Source of the DNA: Lyophyllum atratum
Taxonomy: Eukaryota > Basidiomycota > Agaricomycetes > Agaricales > Lyophyllaceae
DNA length: 57,670 bases
NCBI GenBank assembly: GCA_014905825.1
Contig: JACGCN010000101.1
Span: 1-57,670, forward strand
Direction: 5' to 3'
The notes beneath the pieces were generated by a model, which had not been told where the DNA came from, made no database searches, and saw nothing but the letters and a program-made list of their open reading frames with translations. Shown here piece after piece: positions 20,791 to 32,365 of this stretch (the first letter of the stretch is position 1; each line of letters starts with the position of its first letter). Position numbers and translations under genes: made by a program.

Positions 20791-23343
20791 CTACAATCTA
20801 AGATCCTTCCGATACTGGACGAAAGCCTCCAAGTTGTCACGAACCTCCTCTGCTCTCCGTCGGAGGTCCTTTCCGCCTTCCTTACGTCTGTCGATCCCCT
20901 TGACTGCCTTCTTCACATCATCGACGCTGGACTCTAGCCTCGCTAGATACCCTCCTTGCCGGAAGTTGATGTCGTAGGGCATGGCTTCATCCGAGTAGAT
21001 ATCAATCAGAGCTGATAGAGCTTGAATAAGAGGTTCAGTCCCAGCAGGCGAAGAGGATCCATTCGAAGGAATCATAGAGAGCAGGTATTGCGAGATAAGC
21101 TGATTGTTGGGATGAGCAATGCCAAAGTTGATCGACACTGGGAAGCACTCACCCTGTTGCCGTCAACAGATTGAGGATGCTGCGCGAGACACTCAAGGGT
21201 CCCTATGCATTTCACTCGTATCCGTTCATCGGACGTAACATCACAAAGTTGTATGAGTAGCTTGACTTCCTCCTCGTTGGGTACCTATGAAGATGGGTAA
21301 ATCGGATGCCAGTAGCCAGTAGGGAGGCACTCGAGCTTACCAACGAGCCCTTCCACACATTGCCGACTCCCCAGAGCACACCGACAGCCACGTGCCACAT
21401 CTCCTGCCTCCGCTCTTGCCCTAGCCCCGCCTCTGTCCCAACAGCCGTCAGAGCTGACCAAATTTCATCCCAAACCTTACGGCCAGCGTCACGGTCAGCA
21501 GACACATTGGGATTTGGATTGGTAGCAAGTGTGAGGAACACATTATTGAGGCACTCCAAGGCACTGATGTGGATGGCGCTGAGGGCAGAAGTCGTGGGAG
21601 GGTGTGGTGAAGGCGAAGCTAACGGTGGGAATGATAGAGATGTGGGGTGGATGAGTGCGAGCAATGGCGCTACTAGCGTAGGTAGGAAAGATGCTGAGGG
21701 AGCGCCTGTTGTTGGTGTATCCTCCTGCATGTCAACGTCTGCCTCGCCCATCTCTATGTCGAAGAGATATTGGTAAGGGCTTGCTAGAAGACGGAATTAA
21801 GGCCATTTACCTCCACCTTCATCATCTTCGCTGGCGTCCTTTTCTGGCACGTCGTCTGCAGGATCGGGAAGGGTTGCACATGTACCCGTCAGAATTTCCA
21901 AGGCTAGTTGTACTGTCCTCAAATTCGCCTCCAGAGACTCAAGTTCTAATTCTGCCGTTGACTTGTGATCGGACTTTGGGGTGTTTTTGAGTGATAGTTT
22001 TTCAATCTGAGGTTCGGAATCCTGAGAGACAGCTGCATGAGAGGAAATCGGATCAGGAGTCAATCAGCAACACGCACTTGTTTCGCTACAATGTCCAGGA
22101 CGGTCTGCGAGGTATTTGATAATGATATAGAGGTGATGACAGGCAGAAGGAGGGGCAGCACAATGTCTTTGTCAATGTCAACGAATGACGCTGCCGCCGG
22201 AGGAGGTAAGGGGGCAATGTTTCGCAAGATACCTATGGGTAGAAATCAGCACTAAGCTAGTCGCGGAGAACCTAATTGACGACTTGACCTGAACAGAGGA
22301 CTTGCAGGGTAGTGAAGCGAGGATCAGAGCGGTCTTTCGCTTTGCCGTTCACTGCCTCGGCCGATTGCACAATGTCAAGCAGACAAGAGATATATCCAGC
22401 ATCAGCTCGAAGATCAGAAATAGCGGGATAGTTATCATCTGTCAGGACATATAGACAGTGGGCTAGTCTCAGGCTGGTAAGCAATATTAAGACTTCGGAA
22501 TGGATCTGGACGCACCGGCAGCTGTCACTGGCGCAAGTGGGATTTTGTCTCGTGCGGCTAGGAAAGAGATAAGAAAGGGGACCAAATAGATCTCATTGAT
22601 GGCGTTGAGAGCTTTGTTCGAAGCCTCTCTACAATAATCAGGAAAAGTTAGATAAGCTAGGTATCAGTACTCACGAGAGACACCACAAGGTTGTGATGAC
22701 ATTGCCCGCGAATTCGTAGACAATATTCTGAGCATTCTCTGGTGTCGATGCCGAAGCATCTAGATACTGGGCCAGAGTATTCGATATCTGTAAATGAGAT
22801 GTTCGAACTCAATCATAGAAGGACACGACAAGTCACGTACTTTAGGGATAAACGTCTTCCAAGGAACAAGTATATTTTTGTTGTACATCTCAGCACAAAT
22901 GTCGTATCCACCATCAACGCACAGGTTCCTGTTCAAGTTATGGGCATATATCGCGTTTGAGTGGACACAGTTAATGCATACCGAAGCGAACCAGCAGCCT
23001 CAACTATAACCTCCTCCTCGCTGTCCGTTAGTCTGGTGATTAGTGCGCCAACAATATTGTTCCCTTGAAGCAATCGTCGGGTCGAGGGGTCATTTTGGAT
23101 GAGGTTGGAGACGGCAACACATGCCCACTTCCGCTCAGCAGCGTCCGCGTGTTCCATCTAATTCTCATGTCAGAACGGTGAAGACTTTTGTAGGTTCAAG
23201 ATCACCTTCTGCAAAATAGGCAGAATAGCCTCAGTTTTCGAAGAGGTTGAGGAGGCAGACGCAAGGCCTTGAGGAAGATGGGAGTCCGGAACCCTCATAG
23301 GGTTATGCCTTCGCATTGAGCGCTTTTTTTGAGATTTACCCAT
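20791..23343 (-). CDS. SYO1: Syo1/HEATR3-like ARM-HEAT repeat protein (RPL5/RPL11 import)
   Basis: Syo1 is a symportin that carries 5S-RNP ribosomal proteins Rpl5 and Rpl11 into the nucleus with an importin. The start at ATG 23343 gives MGKSQKKRSMRRHNPMRVP, the short basic N-terminus typical of Syo1/HEATR3. ARM-type repeats follow: ERKWACVAVSNLIQNDPST, EEEVIVEAAGSLRNLC, GGYDICAEMYNKNILVP, YVLTDDNYPAISDLR, LQVLCSGILRNIAPLPP and, towards the end, SALECLNNVFLTLAT. A stretch around 21800-21860 is acidic (Asp/Glu-rich), which fits the acidic loop that binds Rpl11 in Syo1. It ends LEAFVQYRKDLRL. About eight exons, all GT-AG. It lies head-to-tail behind the membrane-protein gene at 23612-25615 with a 268-bp gap. 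Confidence 0.85.
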
Positions 23344-23611
23344 GGTGAATTAGAGAGATCTGATAGTGGTTATGTCTGCAGGACTTGCGGTGCGGCAGCA
23401 TTCTTGAAAAATGCGGTGCACGTGACCTTTGCAATCTAATCTTATCTCAGTGTCAGTGTCGAGTCCTCATCAGTCAATATGCACGGTTGTTCTTGAATTC
23501 CAACAAGTGACGTTCAGCGAATTAGATGATGATTATATCGATACAGATAATGCCTTTGCGTATTTATGACTTACAATGAGAACACCAAACCCGGAACATA
23601 CCATAAAGAAA

Positions 23612-25615
23612 CTAAGGGTGATACGAAGGGGGCGTCCCGTCGCTAGCGACTGGTCCTTGGACAAGAGGGATAGAAGAATCCACGCAAGAGGATGTAGATT
23701 CAATGGGATCGCTTGTGGATATGGTGCTCTGATGTTGAGGCTGCTCGATCCTGTCCCCACTTTGGCCATTCACGAGTGGGACAAATGTCTCCGCGTCATG
23801 AGTTGGAGCGCTTGCATATGATTCCAAATAGTATGCATCTGATAGGGGAGGCGCAGACGGCGCAAGCTTTGGCAGGTCTGATGGATAGCTTGGCTCTTCC
23901 TCGAACGGCGGAGCAGACGGGCCGGGATCTAGCTCAGCTGAGAGATCCTCGAACGAGTACGGGTAGTCGTAGAACGAAGTCGCCGCCATCTTTCCTTTAG
24001 AAGGAGGCGGAGGGAATATCGGGGCTGGGGATGATGATCGCGAGGAGTGCCGTGACGGCGGAAGGCTGCAGTTTGCGAGGTCGCCTGGTCCGTCCCTGAA
24101 ATCTTCCAACTCTTCGTCTTGCCACATTGGAACGGAGACGTGGAAAACTGCGGAATCAGCCTGGGATAGATTGACGCCATCAGGAGGGGCACTTGCAAGG
24201 TCAGCTAGACGAGCGAGGAGGGCCTTGTCGTCGGTAGCGACATGAGCAGCATGTATGGGCTGGGCGTGGAAGTCCCTATCATAGGAGGTATCGCGAGGGT
24301 CGGATGACCGGTAATTTGAAGAAGATGCGTATGGCGAACCATGAGGCGATAGGGGTAAGGATGCTGACTGCCCATCGCCTACCCCGTCCTCAGACGAGAT
24401 GCGGATTTCTGGGACTGAAATACGGAGGTGATATGCAGGTGGTAAAGGTGGGCCGGAAGACAAGGGAGTTGATGTAATACCATCAGAATGTACTTCTTGT
24501 GGGGACGAAGGAGCGCTGGTGGTGGCTTCTTCTGCAGGTATGTGTGGGTAGAGGGACTCTAGTGACGAGCGTCGAGTCAGGGTGGGGGATGGGGTGGGGG
24601 ATGACGTGGATATATGAGGAGTCGGCTGGGAATGGTCATTTCTATCCAGCGATGCGCGAGAGCTATGTGGACTGCCAATCCTGGTGGTTGACGCAATCCT
24701 CTTCCCTCTCCTTTGACGAGCTGTATACTTTGCATTTGCTTTCCAGCGTGCAGTAGCCTTCGCCCATATCTTCTGTTTCACCTTGACCTCCTTCTCCAAT
24801 GCTAACATTGACTCCCTGGCCTCGTCTGTCGAGTGACCCCTTCGGCGTCTGCGACCTTTCATGTCTTCCACATCGTTTTGCTTTCGTTTCCGGCGTCTGC
24901 TCTTACGCCAGAAGAGACAACCGATGATAAGAAAGCAAATGAAGAAGGCAAGTACCAATGACAACGCCAATATAAGCGTCGTTCGATCTCCACCGGTAGC
25001 CACCGGCGGTTTCCAGCCTGGTGGTAGCTCGTCGTGTATGTTATAACTGGGAGAAGATGATGCTGTAGATTTAGGTATGGAGGACGAAGCCGGCCCTTGA
25101 ATTTGATCGTCGACTGAAGCAACGGAGGTCGTCGCATCCTGGCACGTCTGCAGAACAGTGAGCAACAATGAAGAGGAATCAGGGCCAAAGTGACGCACGA
25201 GACACACGGTCGACCCATATAGCGTATAAGACTCTACTCTTCGCCATACACCGTTGTCGTCCATCACGAATTTGGCCGGTACATGTCGTGTACCGCCTGC
25301 ACCTTTCGTAGATAGTTGTGGGGAGCGACGAATTTTAGATGTGGTAGTGCCACGTGAACGAATAGTTCGTGTTGAACTATATGCAGCTTCGAGCGATGGG
25401 CACAAGAAGGATGGTGGTGCCGGGCTACCATGGACGGAGGTTGAGGAGGCTGATATGGTCGCCAGAAGCGAAAGAAGAGCGGGAGAGGGGCCAACAGATG
25501 CTGGAGGTCTCCGCCTACGACGCGGTCGAGGATGTGAATCGAGATTCTCAGGGCTTGGACGAGATGGAGAGGGAGTGGAACAGCCAGCGCAGCCAGTAAG
25601 TATTGGCTTGGCCAT
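23612..25615 (-). CDS. Single-pass membrane protein with PSAPP and PPSY motifs
   Basis: Unknown function. The frame is open without introns from 25657 to the stop at 23612; the first ATG is at 25615 (MAKPILTGCAGCSTPSPSRP). About 200 Ser/Thr/Pro-rich residues, probably extracellular, include one ordered-looking patch (GVWRRVESYTLYGSTVCLVRH). A membrane helix follows (LILALSLVLAFFICFLIIGCLFW), then a basic stop-transfer stretch and some 400 disordered cytosolic residues. A helical basic segment (KQKIWAKATARWKANAKYTA) lies just inside the membrane. The tail carries two PSAPP motifs (GPSAPPFEEE and APSAPPLSD) and ends GTPPSYHP, a PPxY motif. Such motifs in other proteins bind ESCRT-I and Nedd4/Rsp5 ligases. 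Type I topology is inference. No obvious signal peptide is visible at the chosen start, so a short 5' exon may be missing. Confidence 0.65.
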   Translation of the reverse strand: MAKPILTGCAGCSTPSPSRPSPENLDSHPRPRRRRRPPASVGPSPALLSLLATISASSTSVHGSPAPPSFLCPSLEAAYSSTRTIRSRGTTTSKIRRSPQLSTKGAGGTRHVPAKFVMDDNGVWRRVESYTLYGSTVCLVRHFGPDSSSLLLTVLQTCQDATTSVASVDDQIQGPASSSIPKSTASSSPSYNIHDELPPGWKPPVATGGDRTTLILALSLVLAFFICFLIIGCLFWRKSRRRKRKQNDVEDMKGRRRRRGHSTDEARESMLALEKEVKVKQKIWAKATARWKANAKYTARQRRGKRIASTTRIGSPHSSRASLDRNDHSQPTPHISTSSPTPSPTLTRRSSLESLYPHIPAEEATTSAPSSPQEVHSDGITSTPLSSGPPLPPAYHLRISVPEIRISSEDGVGDGQSASLPLSPHGSPYASSSNYRSSDPRDTSYDRDFHAQPIHAAHVATDDKALLARLADLASAPPDGVNLSQADSAVFHVSVPMWQDEELEDFRDGPGDLANCSLPPSRHSSRSSSPAPIFPPPPSKGKMAATSFYDYPYSFEDLSAELDPGPSAPPFEEEPSYPSDLPKLAPSAPPLSDAYYLESYASAPTHDAETFVPLVNGQSGDRIEQPQHQSTISTSDPIESTSSCVDSSIPLVQGPVASDGTPPSYHP

Positions 25616-25938
25616 GATTAAAGACCAAGGTCTAAGGACGCCAAGCAAGTCTCCCACTCGACTTCCGAATCCGATTTCGGTGACAACGGATTGTTTGATC
25701 GCTGACCAAGAGGGCTTAAGCAGCGTGAGACGATGAGATGAATGAGGGACAACGGGTGCGGCAGCGGGGAAGGGGCTGAGGACACCGACGGCGGCGGCGG
25801 CGAAGGGCTGGGCAATGTGGGCGATGGGAGAATATCAGGAGATGACTTGGGAATATCGTTGCACCAATTTGCAAGCTCCGACAAATGAACATTCCTATTC
25901 TTAGCACCAAAATAATCCCAGGCTCTATTATTTCCATG

Positions 25939-28900
25939 TCACAATAAATAAACGCTCTTGCGCCGCTCTTCCTCCCGCCCGAGTGCACGCATAACCAGCT
26001 GCTGCTCCTCCCCGGCCACCCGCATCCGCAAAGCAACATCCTCCGTCCCGCTCTCGTAGACCAACTTGTACGATGGCAGCCCTACACGAACCTTCATCTG
26101 CCTCGTGAAAGGGGCTGTGCCATCCTCCATTCGTACACACCTATAAATAAAACAGAATAACGCATGGTCAATCACGAGAACATTTCCACCGATGAAGTCC
26201 CAGACCAAGCCCTATTTTGACGGACTGGCCCCTGACCGCACCTTCGCAAAAATATTGGGCCTCCTTTCCTCCCTATCGGCGCCCATTCCGTCGGATAGGT
26301 CATCACGTAGCTATCGACATATCCCCGCCACCGACTCACTGCAGTACCGTCAGAATCCATGCTTGGATCGTCAGGGCTCACCAGATGTACACGTATAGAT
26401 TTCAATTCCCGAACCTACAATAGGTTCCGGTGCGCAAAAGGTCAACTCAACTGAAACTCAGTCTAATATTAGAACTTACCCATTGCAGTCGATATAGATG
26501 ATCATCTTGCCCGACGTGCCGTTCAGCCTCTCGACGATATCTAACGACATCTTGGTTTGTGACGATCTCGGAACTTTGCGCGTTTTGTAGCAGTTTCCAC
26601 AACTCTTGACATCTGTGATCAGAAAGGATAGTTTGGACCTGGAAGGCATGTTAATTTCGATGCGGGCATCATACGCCTGTCAGACAACCCACCTGTTTCA
26701 CAAGCGCCGTTATGAGCTTGTCCAATGTGAACAAGTGATATGCCTATTAATAGACAACCTAATTTAGGGACAGTCGCCAGCCTAAAAATTGATACGCTCC
26801 CACCTTGTTCCCAAAAAACCATCGCATGTGTTCCTCGAATGTAGCTTGGTCCATATCGCCGTCGAATAACTTTTCGCATGCGTTCAGCAGGTACATATAC
26901 ACGATATTCGCGGTGTCGCTTGCACCCCGGTCGCCTAGGACGTCCATCGTCTGTTCGAGCACTGCGGATGGCCCATTTGGCTCGTCTAATCCAAGGTCAA
27001 CGGCAACCCGGTTAGCGAGGAGTGAGGTGTGCTTCTCAGCCGCGTGTCGGGCACCAATCTCCTTGCACATCAGGAGACGAGAATAGAGGAGCTGCGTGTT
27101 GTGGGATTAAATTAGAATGTGACATCAAGGTTTCAATATAACCGCACCTGGAGTAAACGCAGCAAAGTGTAGAAAGTCGTGTTGGCAAAAAAGGGGCGCT
27201 CCGAATCGGAAGCTTGGGCTAAATTTTGCGTGAAAGACTCAGCACCAGCTTCCGTGGCCCAAATATCTTCGGGACTGTCATGGGGACCTCCAATGTGTGA
27301 GAGATTGGGTGAACGATGTCCGGGAGAAGGAGAGGCATCTCGGGAGGCAGCGGGTGTTGACTTGCCAGTAGCTTTTTCCTGAGCTGTGCGGAGGAGTTTT
27401 CTCCTCAGGTCGCTGGCGACAATCCCACCCGAATGAATGGAGTGCGTACTTCCTGTGGAACGTCGCCCACTCCTTGATTCCAGATGACCATTCAGTTCAA
27501 TTGAAGCTTCCTCGTCGTGAGCGCCTTCCAGCGGGCCACAGGCGGCGTTAAACTCCGCCACAGGGTACATGCAGAGAAGGGGAATGAATACGCGGAGGAA
27601 CTTCTCCACGCTTCGACGTTCTTGCGAACTGTAGTGCGCCTGAGAACGATCCAGGAAAGAATAAACCATCTTGAGAGAGTCGAGGAGGGCCGACGTATCA
27701 TGGAACGCGTATTCCAGTTGATGCCCTACAGATCCCTTTGCAAAGGACGCGACGTCTTCCTGTTCCCAAATCTCGAGCTGCTGGTTCTTGATCGATTCTA
27801 TATCTGTGACGAAATATTTTGCGGTGATATTTTTCTTGTCATTCGCCTTGAAACTGATCCCCTGATGATCCAATGACTTGTAGAAGTTCTTCGAGTCGAC
27901 CTCTCGCCACGTCCGGCTCCATTCCCGCTGTGTGCGCCGCCACTCTTCGTCCTTTTGCTTTAACCTCGCAAGGACGACAGGCACCGCCACACTCGGGCAA
28001 TCTTGAAGAGCCTGAATTACCTCTTGCCCACTATCCCGGCCATAGACTTTCTTGATGAGCCTATGGTACATCGTTTTACTGGGCCCCCCGAAATCTGGCT
28101 TTAACTTGAACAAAGCTCGCTCCTCACTCGTCATTTCCTCGATACGGCCATTCAAGGGTTCCAGCACAGCGATCGTTCGAGACAGCCCTTCCAGCTGTAC
28201 ATGATACTCGAATCGCTCTTCTTCGCTCTTATGCAGCGCTTCTTCGAAGGAGTTCTTTTTATGCGAAATGAATCCAGCTTCTTCAGACGCCCACGTGGGA
28301 TGAGAGACCCATTCATCGTTAAGCACTGATCGACAGAGCTCATCGCGACCTGAACAAGCTAAGCGTATCTCCTGTTAAGAAAGTCGTCAGAAGACTTGGT
28401 CATCGAGACGCGTGGTCAGCCAAGTCGGTTTAGCTCACACTGTCTGGTAATCTTCGATAACTGGGTCCCTCTCCGTCATCGGCGGGTAGTGCGGACAAGG
28501 CTTCGGGAGGACCGGTACGAATGCTCCCTGGGGGTCCATTTTCGACATTATCTTGTCTTTCATCCCAGCCAATAAGCTCCTTGAATTCAGAGAGGAGATC
28601 GCCGTCGCCTAGGAACACATGGGCCCGTTCGATCAAGGTCTTGGTCTCGATAATTTCCTTTGAGAAAAGGCTCAAAAGCTTCAAGAAGTCTTCATACATC
28701 TCACGACTCTCGAGTGACTTCTTAGCCCTGTCAAAAAACAGCAATTTATCTGCCGATGTACTACCCAAGGTGCCCATGACATGAGACGAGCTTTGGGTTT
28801 GCAGGGAAGTTTGCAATGGTGAGGGCTGTACCGCTGAAACAACGGTATGTGTGTGGATCGGGGTGGTTAGAGGAGAATTTGGTTGGACCAATGGTGAAAA

Positions 28901-30372
28901 TGATGTTGACGCAGAGTCTGGCTTGTGGTGGTGCTTCGGTTTTTTAGCCTGTAGAGCAGGTCAAGGTTCTAGTCAAAAACACGAGAAAGACTGCACGCAC
29001 TCGACTAGGAGCAACCTTGACTGGTGGAACCGGTGTTGTCTCCTTCTCTGCACCTCGCTTTTTACGCTTCGCCGGCACTGCTACCTTCTTTGTCCCCTTC
29101 TCCGCTGGACTAGGTGATTGCACCTCTGGTTGATTCCAAACTGCTGCCGCCGGCCCTGAAACCGTGGCAGGCTGAGGTAGTATCGGGGGACCCTGGCCAG
29201 GAGCGGCAGCGACCGCCTCGGGGAGGAAGTCTTTGAACTCGGCCAACAAGTCTGGGGCATCCTTGAACAAGAGTTGAACTTGAGAATAGACCTGAGACTG
29301 GTACGCGTGCTACTCCCAATCAATACTCAGCATGTTGCATAGAGAGCGTAAACTCACGTCCTGGAGGTGTCTCTGTTCCTTTTGATATGTTTGTAGAATA
29401 TCCAGGAATTGCTTGTATGTGTTAGCGTCTTCCGAAAACCGCGCTTTTATCTTGTTGAGGTAGTGTATTGCATGGTTGAACTCCCCGGCAGGCTGTGTTT
29501 CGACGGGATTCTTGCCGTTGCTACCCATGTTCCCGAGAACAGATGCGGCCGCGGTGGTTTGAGGGTTTTGGAAGCCAGGAGAGAATGTGGGGTCGAAGGG
29601 TGGTTGTTGCACATGTAAATGGAATGGGGTATGTGAACGTGATGAGGGACCGGCGACATGGGGTGGAAGAACAGGTAGAGCGCCGGGAAAAGTGGGCGTA
29701 CCGACGTGAGACCGAGAGATATTAGTGGTTTGTGTGGTCGTCCCAGAGGGTGTGGTGACGGTGATGGTATTTGGATCAGTGGGGTCTGCAGAGATGTCGA
29801 TGCGGTAACCCATAGGCAAGAACGTATTGAAGCCTTGGATGAGATACGGATTTCCATGGAAGAGCCGAGAAACGCGTTGAATGACGCCAGGAGTGTCGAT
29901 TCTAAACCCGTATTCAATGAAGCGATACTGTTAAAACGAACATAATGACTCACGCTTGGCTCTTAAAGTCCTTCATGATATCCAGAAAACGATTGTAGAC
30001 CTCCGGCTTGTCCTGGAACTGAACCTTGACGGCGTCGAGATAGCTCAACGCATCAGTGACATTGAGCGCTCGCCCCACCTCTGGTGGTGACTTCTGCGGC
30101 CCAGTAGGGGAGTCGCCCATCGAAGTTTGCGGGGTCGAAGGCTTGGGGGTTCTTGGTTTCATGTCGGGGGAGTCCGAGCGGATGTCAGGGTTATGCAGTG
30201 GTGTCGGCAAGGGGTTTTCTAGCATGGGCTGGGGGTGAGGATTCGCCAAGGCCAGCAGAGAGCTGGATTCTGCAGAGGAGGTAGAGGGAAGGCCCGGGAC
30301 TAGGGCCAGCTCAAGCAAGGCAGATGGTGGGAGTCCCTGTGCAGGGACTATAATTGCTGCATCAACATCCAT
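25939..30372 (-). CDS. SIN3: Sin3 transcriptional co-repressor (histone deacetylase scaffold)
   Basis: Sin3 scaffolds the Rpd3/HDAC co-repressor complex in the nucleus. From ATG 30372 ([17 protein letters not shown]), three paired-amphipathic-helix domains appear in order: PAH1 ([28 protein letters not shown]), PAH2 ([31 protein letters not shown]) and PAH3 ([32 protein letters not shown]). A Pro/Lys-rich linker separates PAH2 and PAH3. The 1.2-kb exon 27133-28326 carries the histone-deacetylase interaction region ([18 protein letters not shown]) and the conserved middle ([20 protein letters not shown]). The C-terminal domain continues through [15 protein letters not shown] to the basic end [12 protein letters not shown]. 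Ten or more exons, all GT-AG. It starts only 142 bp downstream of membrane paralogue B, on the same strand. Confidence 0.93.
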
Positions 30373-30514
30373 TTAGGCCCTTGCAATTTCGTTGCAGAGC
30401 GATCAGAGTGGAATGAACCTTTGGCGTGGGAGTTTAATCTAATCTGATAAGTTATGCGATAAATATAGCTCGTTTACGTCAATCTATAAATGTCCGTGCC
30501 TCTAATGTACTCCC

Positions 30515-31603
30515 CTACCGAACAGGAGCGACATGATGGTCTGTTGGAGGCGCGAGTGATCCATCTACCACCTTGCTCTTCTCCGGCATCTGGAAACGTG
30601 GTGTAGGTGAGGGCGAAGCAGATCGACCGCGTGGGGGCTGGGTGCGACTTCGAGTTGGCTTTCGCCGCCTAAGAGCCTCACTAGCCGGAATCGATGGGAC
30701 CGGAGGAGGGAAAAAGTACGGAGCTTCATAAGGTTGGGTTCTTAGTGTTTGTGATTTCTTCTTCTCCACGGGCTTCTTTTCTGCAATAGTCACCAGTGGA
30801 CAGCTCGCCGAACCTGGGAGAAATGCTTTTTCAATATCACGCTGGAATAGGTCGGTCAGGAAGACAACTCACGGGCGGTAGTATCATCCATGATGTCTTT
30901 ACGAAGCGGCTTCGATCTCTTCTTGCCTAAAGGTGAGGGCTTTCGCGGTTCATCTCGGGCCGGTAATGGTAATGGTGGGCTTGATGTTAAGTGGGGAGAA
31001 GAAACAGCGCGGTAAAGCTTAGGTCTCTTTTCTGCCCACGAGGGTTTCAGGTTTGAGAGCTTGAAGCCTGAGCCTGAGCGGATTTCTTCTAATTCGGACG
31101 GAATCAAGACCCGTTCCGAGCAGATGGGGTTGGCTGCCTTTGACGAAGAGGCCGGAAGTGAGGTCATATGTAAATCTTGAACGAAAGTGATGGTGGTTGG
31201 CTTGCGTTTTAAGCTGGGAGGTAGCGTAACTCGGCCAGACGGCGAGGGAGGAGACCTTACGTCATTGTGGGTGGTTATTGCAACATCGGAAATAGCTTCT
31301 CTCTGCCCAGGTTTCGAAGGTGCCAATGACGGAGCGGATGAAATCTCAGAACTTGGTTTGACAGACGCAGAAACCTGACGTGCCCGACGTTTCTCAAGCG
31401 TCGCGACGACCGAAGGTGAAGGTTTGGTGCTCTCAGCGAAAAGTATGGGGGTCAACAGAGCGAAAAGGATAGCGAGGACACTCTAGTTTCTGATCAGAGT
31501 GCTGCGGGAATGAGGGAAGTCAGCAGCTTACCAAAGAGAAACCAACTGAGGCGAAAAGAAAGCCAGCTGTACTGACGACAACTCGATGGGCTCGGGCCTC
31601 CAT
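30515..31603 (-). CDS. Single-pass membrane protein of unknown family, paralogue B
   Basis: Second member of the family at 2913-4285. Three exons (31603-31532, 31482-30873, 30813-30515) join in frame to 326 residues. Exon 1 encodes MEARAHRVVVSTAGFLFASV and GFSL; the membrane segment continues in exon 2 (SVLAILFALLTPILFAEST), so an intron splits it exactly as in paralogue A. The rest is disordered and rich in Ser, Pro and Lys, with RVTLPPSLKRKPTTITFVQD, a basic patch (LGKKRSKPLRKDIMDD) and, in exon 3, LRTQPYEAPYFFPPPVP. With a short N-terminus before the hydrophobic stretch, it may be a signal-anchored or secreted-type protein. No enzymatic motif is visible. All three exon joins are clean, supporting a real gene. 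Confidence 0.72.
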
Positions 31604-32365
31604 GATGGAACTAGTCAAGAGGCGTGGGGTGTGTGAGGATGGCGCCGATATTATAAAGAGTGTTGGAAAGGACAGGTGGGGTTAAGAACGCATTTGATGT
31701 GGTCGGCGCGCAGCGACGGCTGAAGTTGCAAACCACACTACATAGTGAATATGTCAAAGTACTCCGCGAATGATCTTTGATTGCCAGATTACGTGGATAC
31801 GAAATACGGGGACCTGTTCTGATGAGGATAGCAATATTTAAACTGTTAGTGTTGAAGTATTCAACGATTTCCGGTCACTATGTACGGGGCAAAGACTAGG
31901 AAATCGATCACATAAAAATCACAAAAGACTACCACAGGACATCGAAGATACTCGATGGCATTGGAGACAAATGCTGTGTGACCGAGTCTTCCCCGAGATT
32001 CTAGTCAATTAAGGCTCGGCGACCCAATTACACTGAACGATCATATTGATGACTCCGGTGGGACGTGAATATTTGAATCTTGAAAGCGGTTGATATGAGA
32101 ATTGCATATGGAGCGTCCGTTGGAGCCTTTGGAAAAAAAAAGACAAAATTCAGCGGTGCCTGTGGCTGTACATCGCAACCTGTGATGAGAGGCGGTGCGG
32201 TGTTACCAGAAACGGCCAAAGGAGCAAGTCGCCAAACACACTCTCCTCTCCTTCTCGACCGCAGTACGCAGGTATCGTTCTGCGTGCTCGATCCACCACT
32301 CTTTTCGGACTGTAAACACACTAGAAGCCCATACATCTGCCTTTCAACCCTTGTCAAGCGCTGTT
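31604..32365. other. Divergent intergenic region
   Basis: A 760-bp gap between the start of membrane paralogue B (minus) and palI (plus), expected to contain both promoters. An A-run near 32135-32143 is the only simple repeat. No coding frame was recognised. Confidence 0.5.

Noticed and set aside
25618..25884. An 88-codon minus-strand Pro/Ser-rich ORF just upstream of the PSAPP membrane protein, considered as its first exon.
   Set aside because: It runs in a different frame from the main exon and I found no clean splice junction; composition bias alone is weak evidence.
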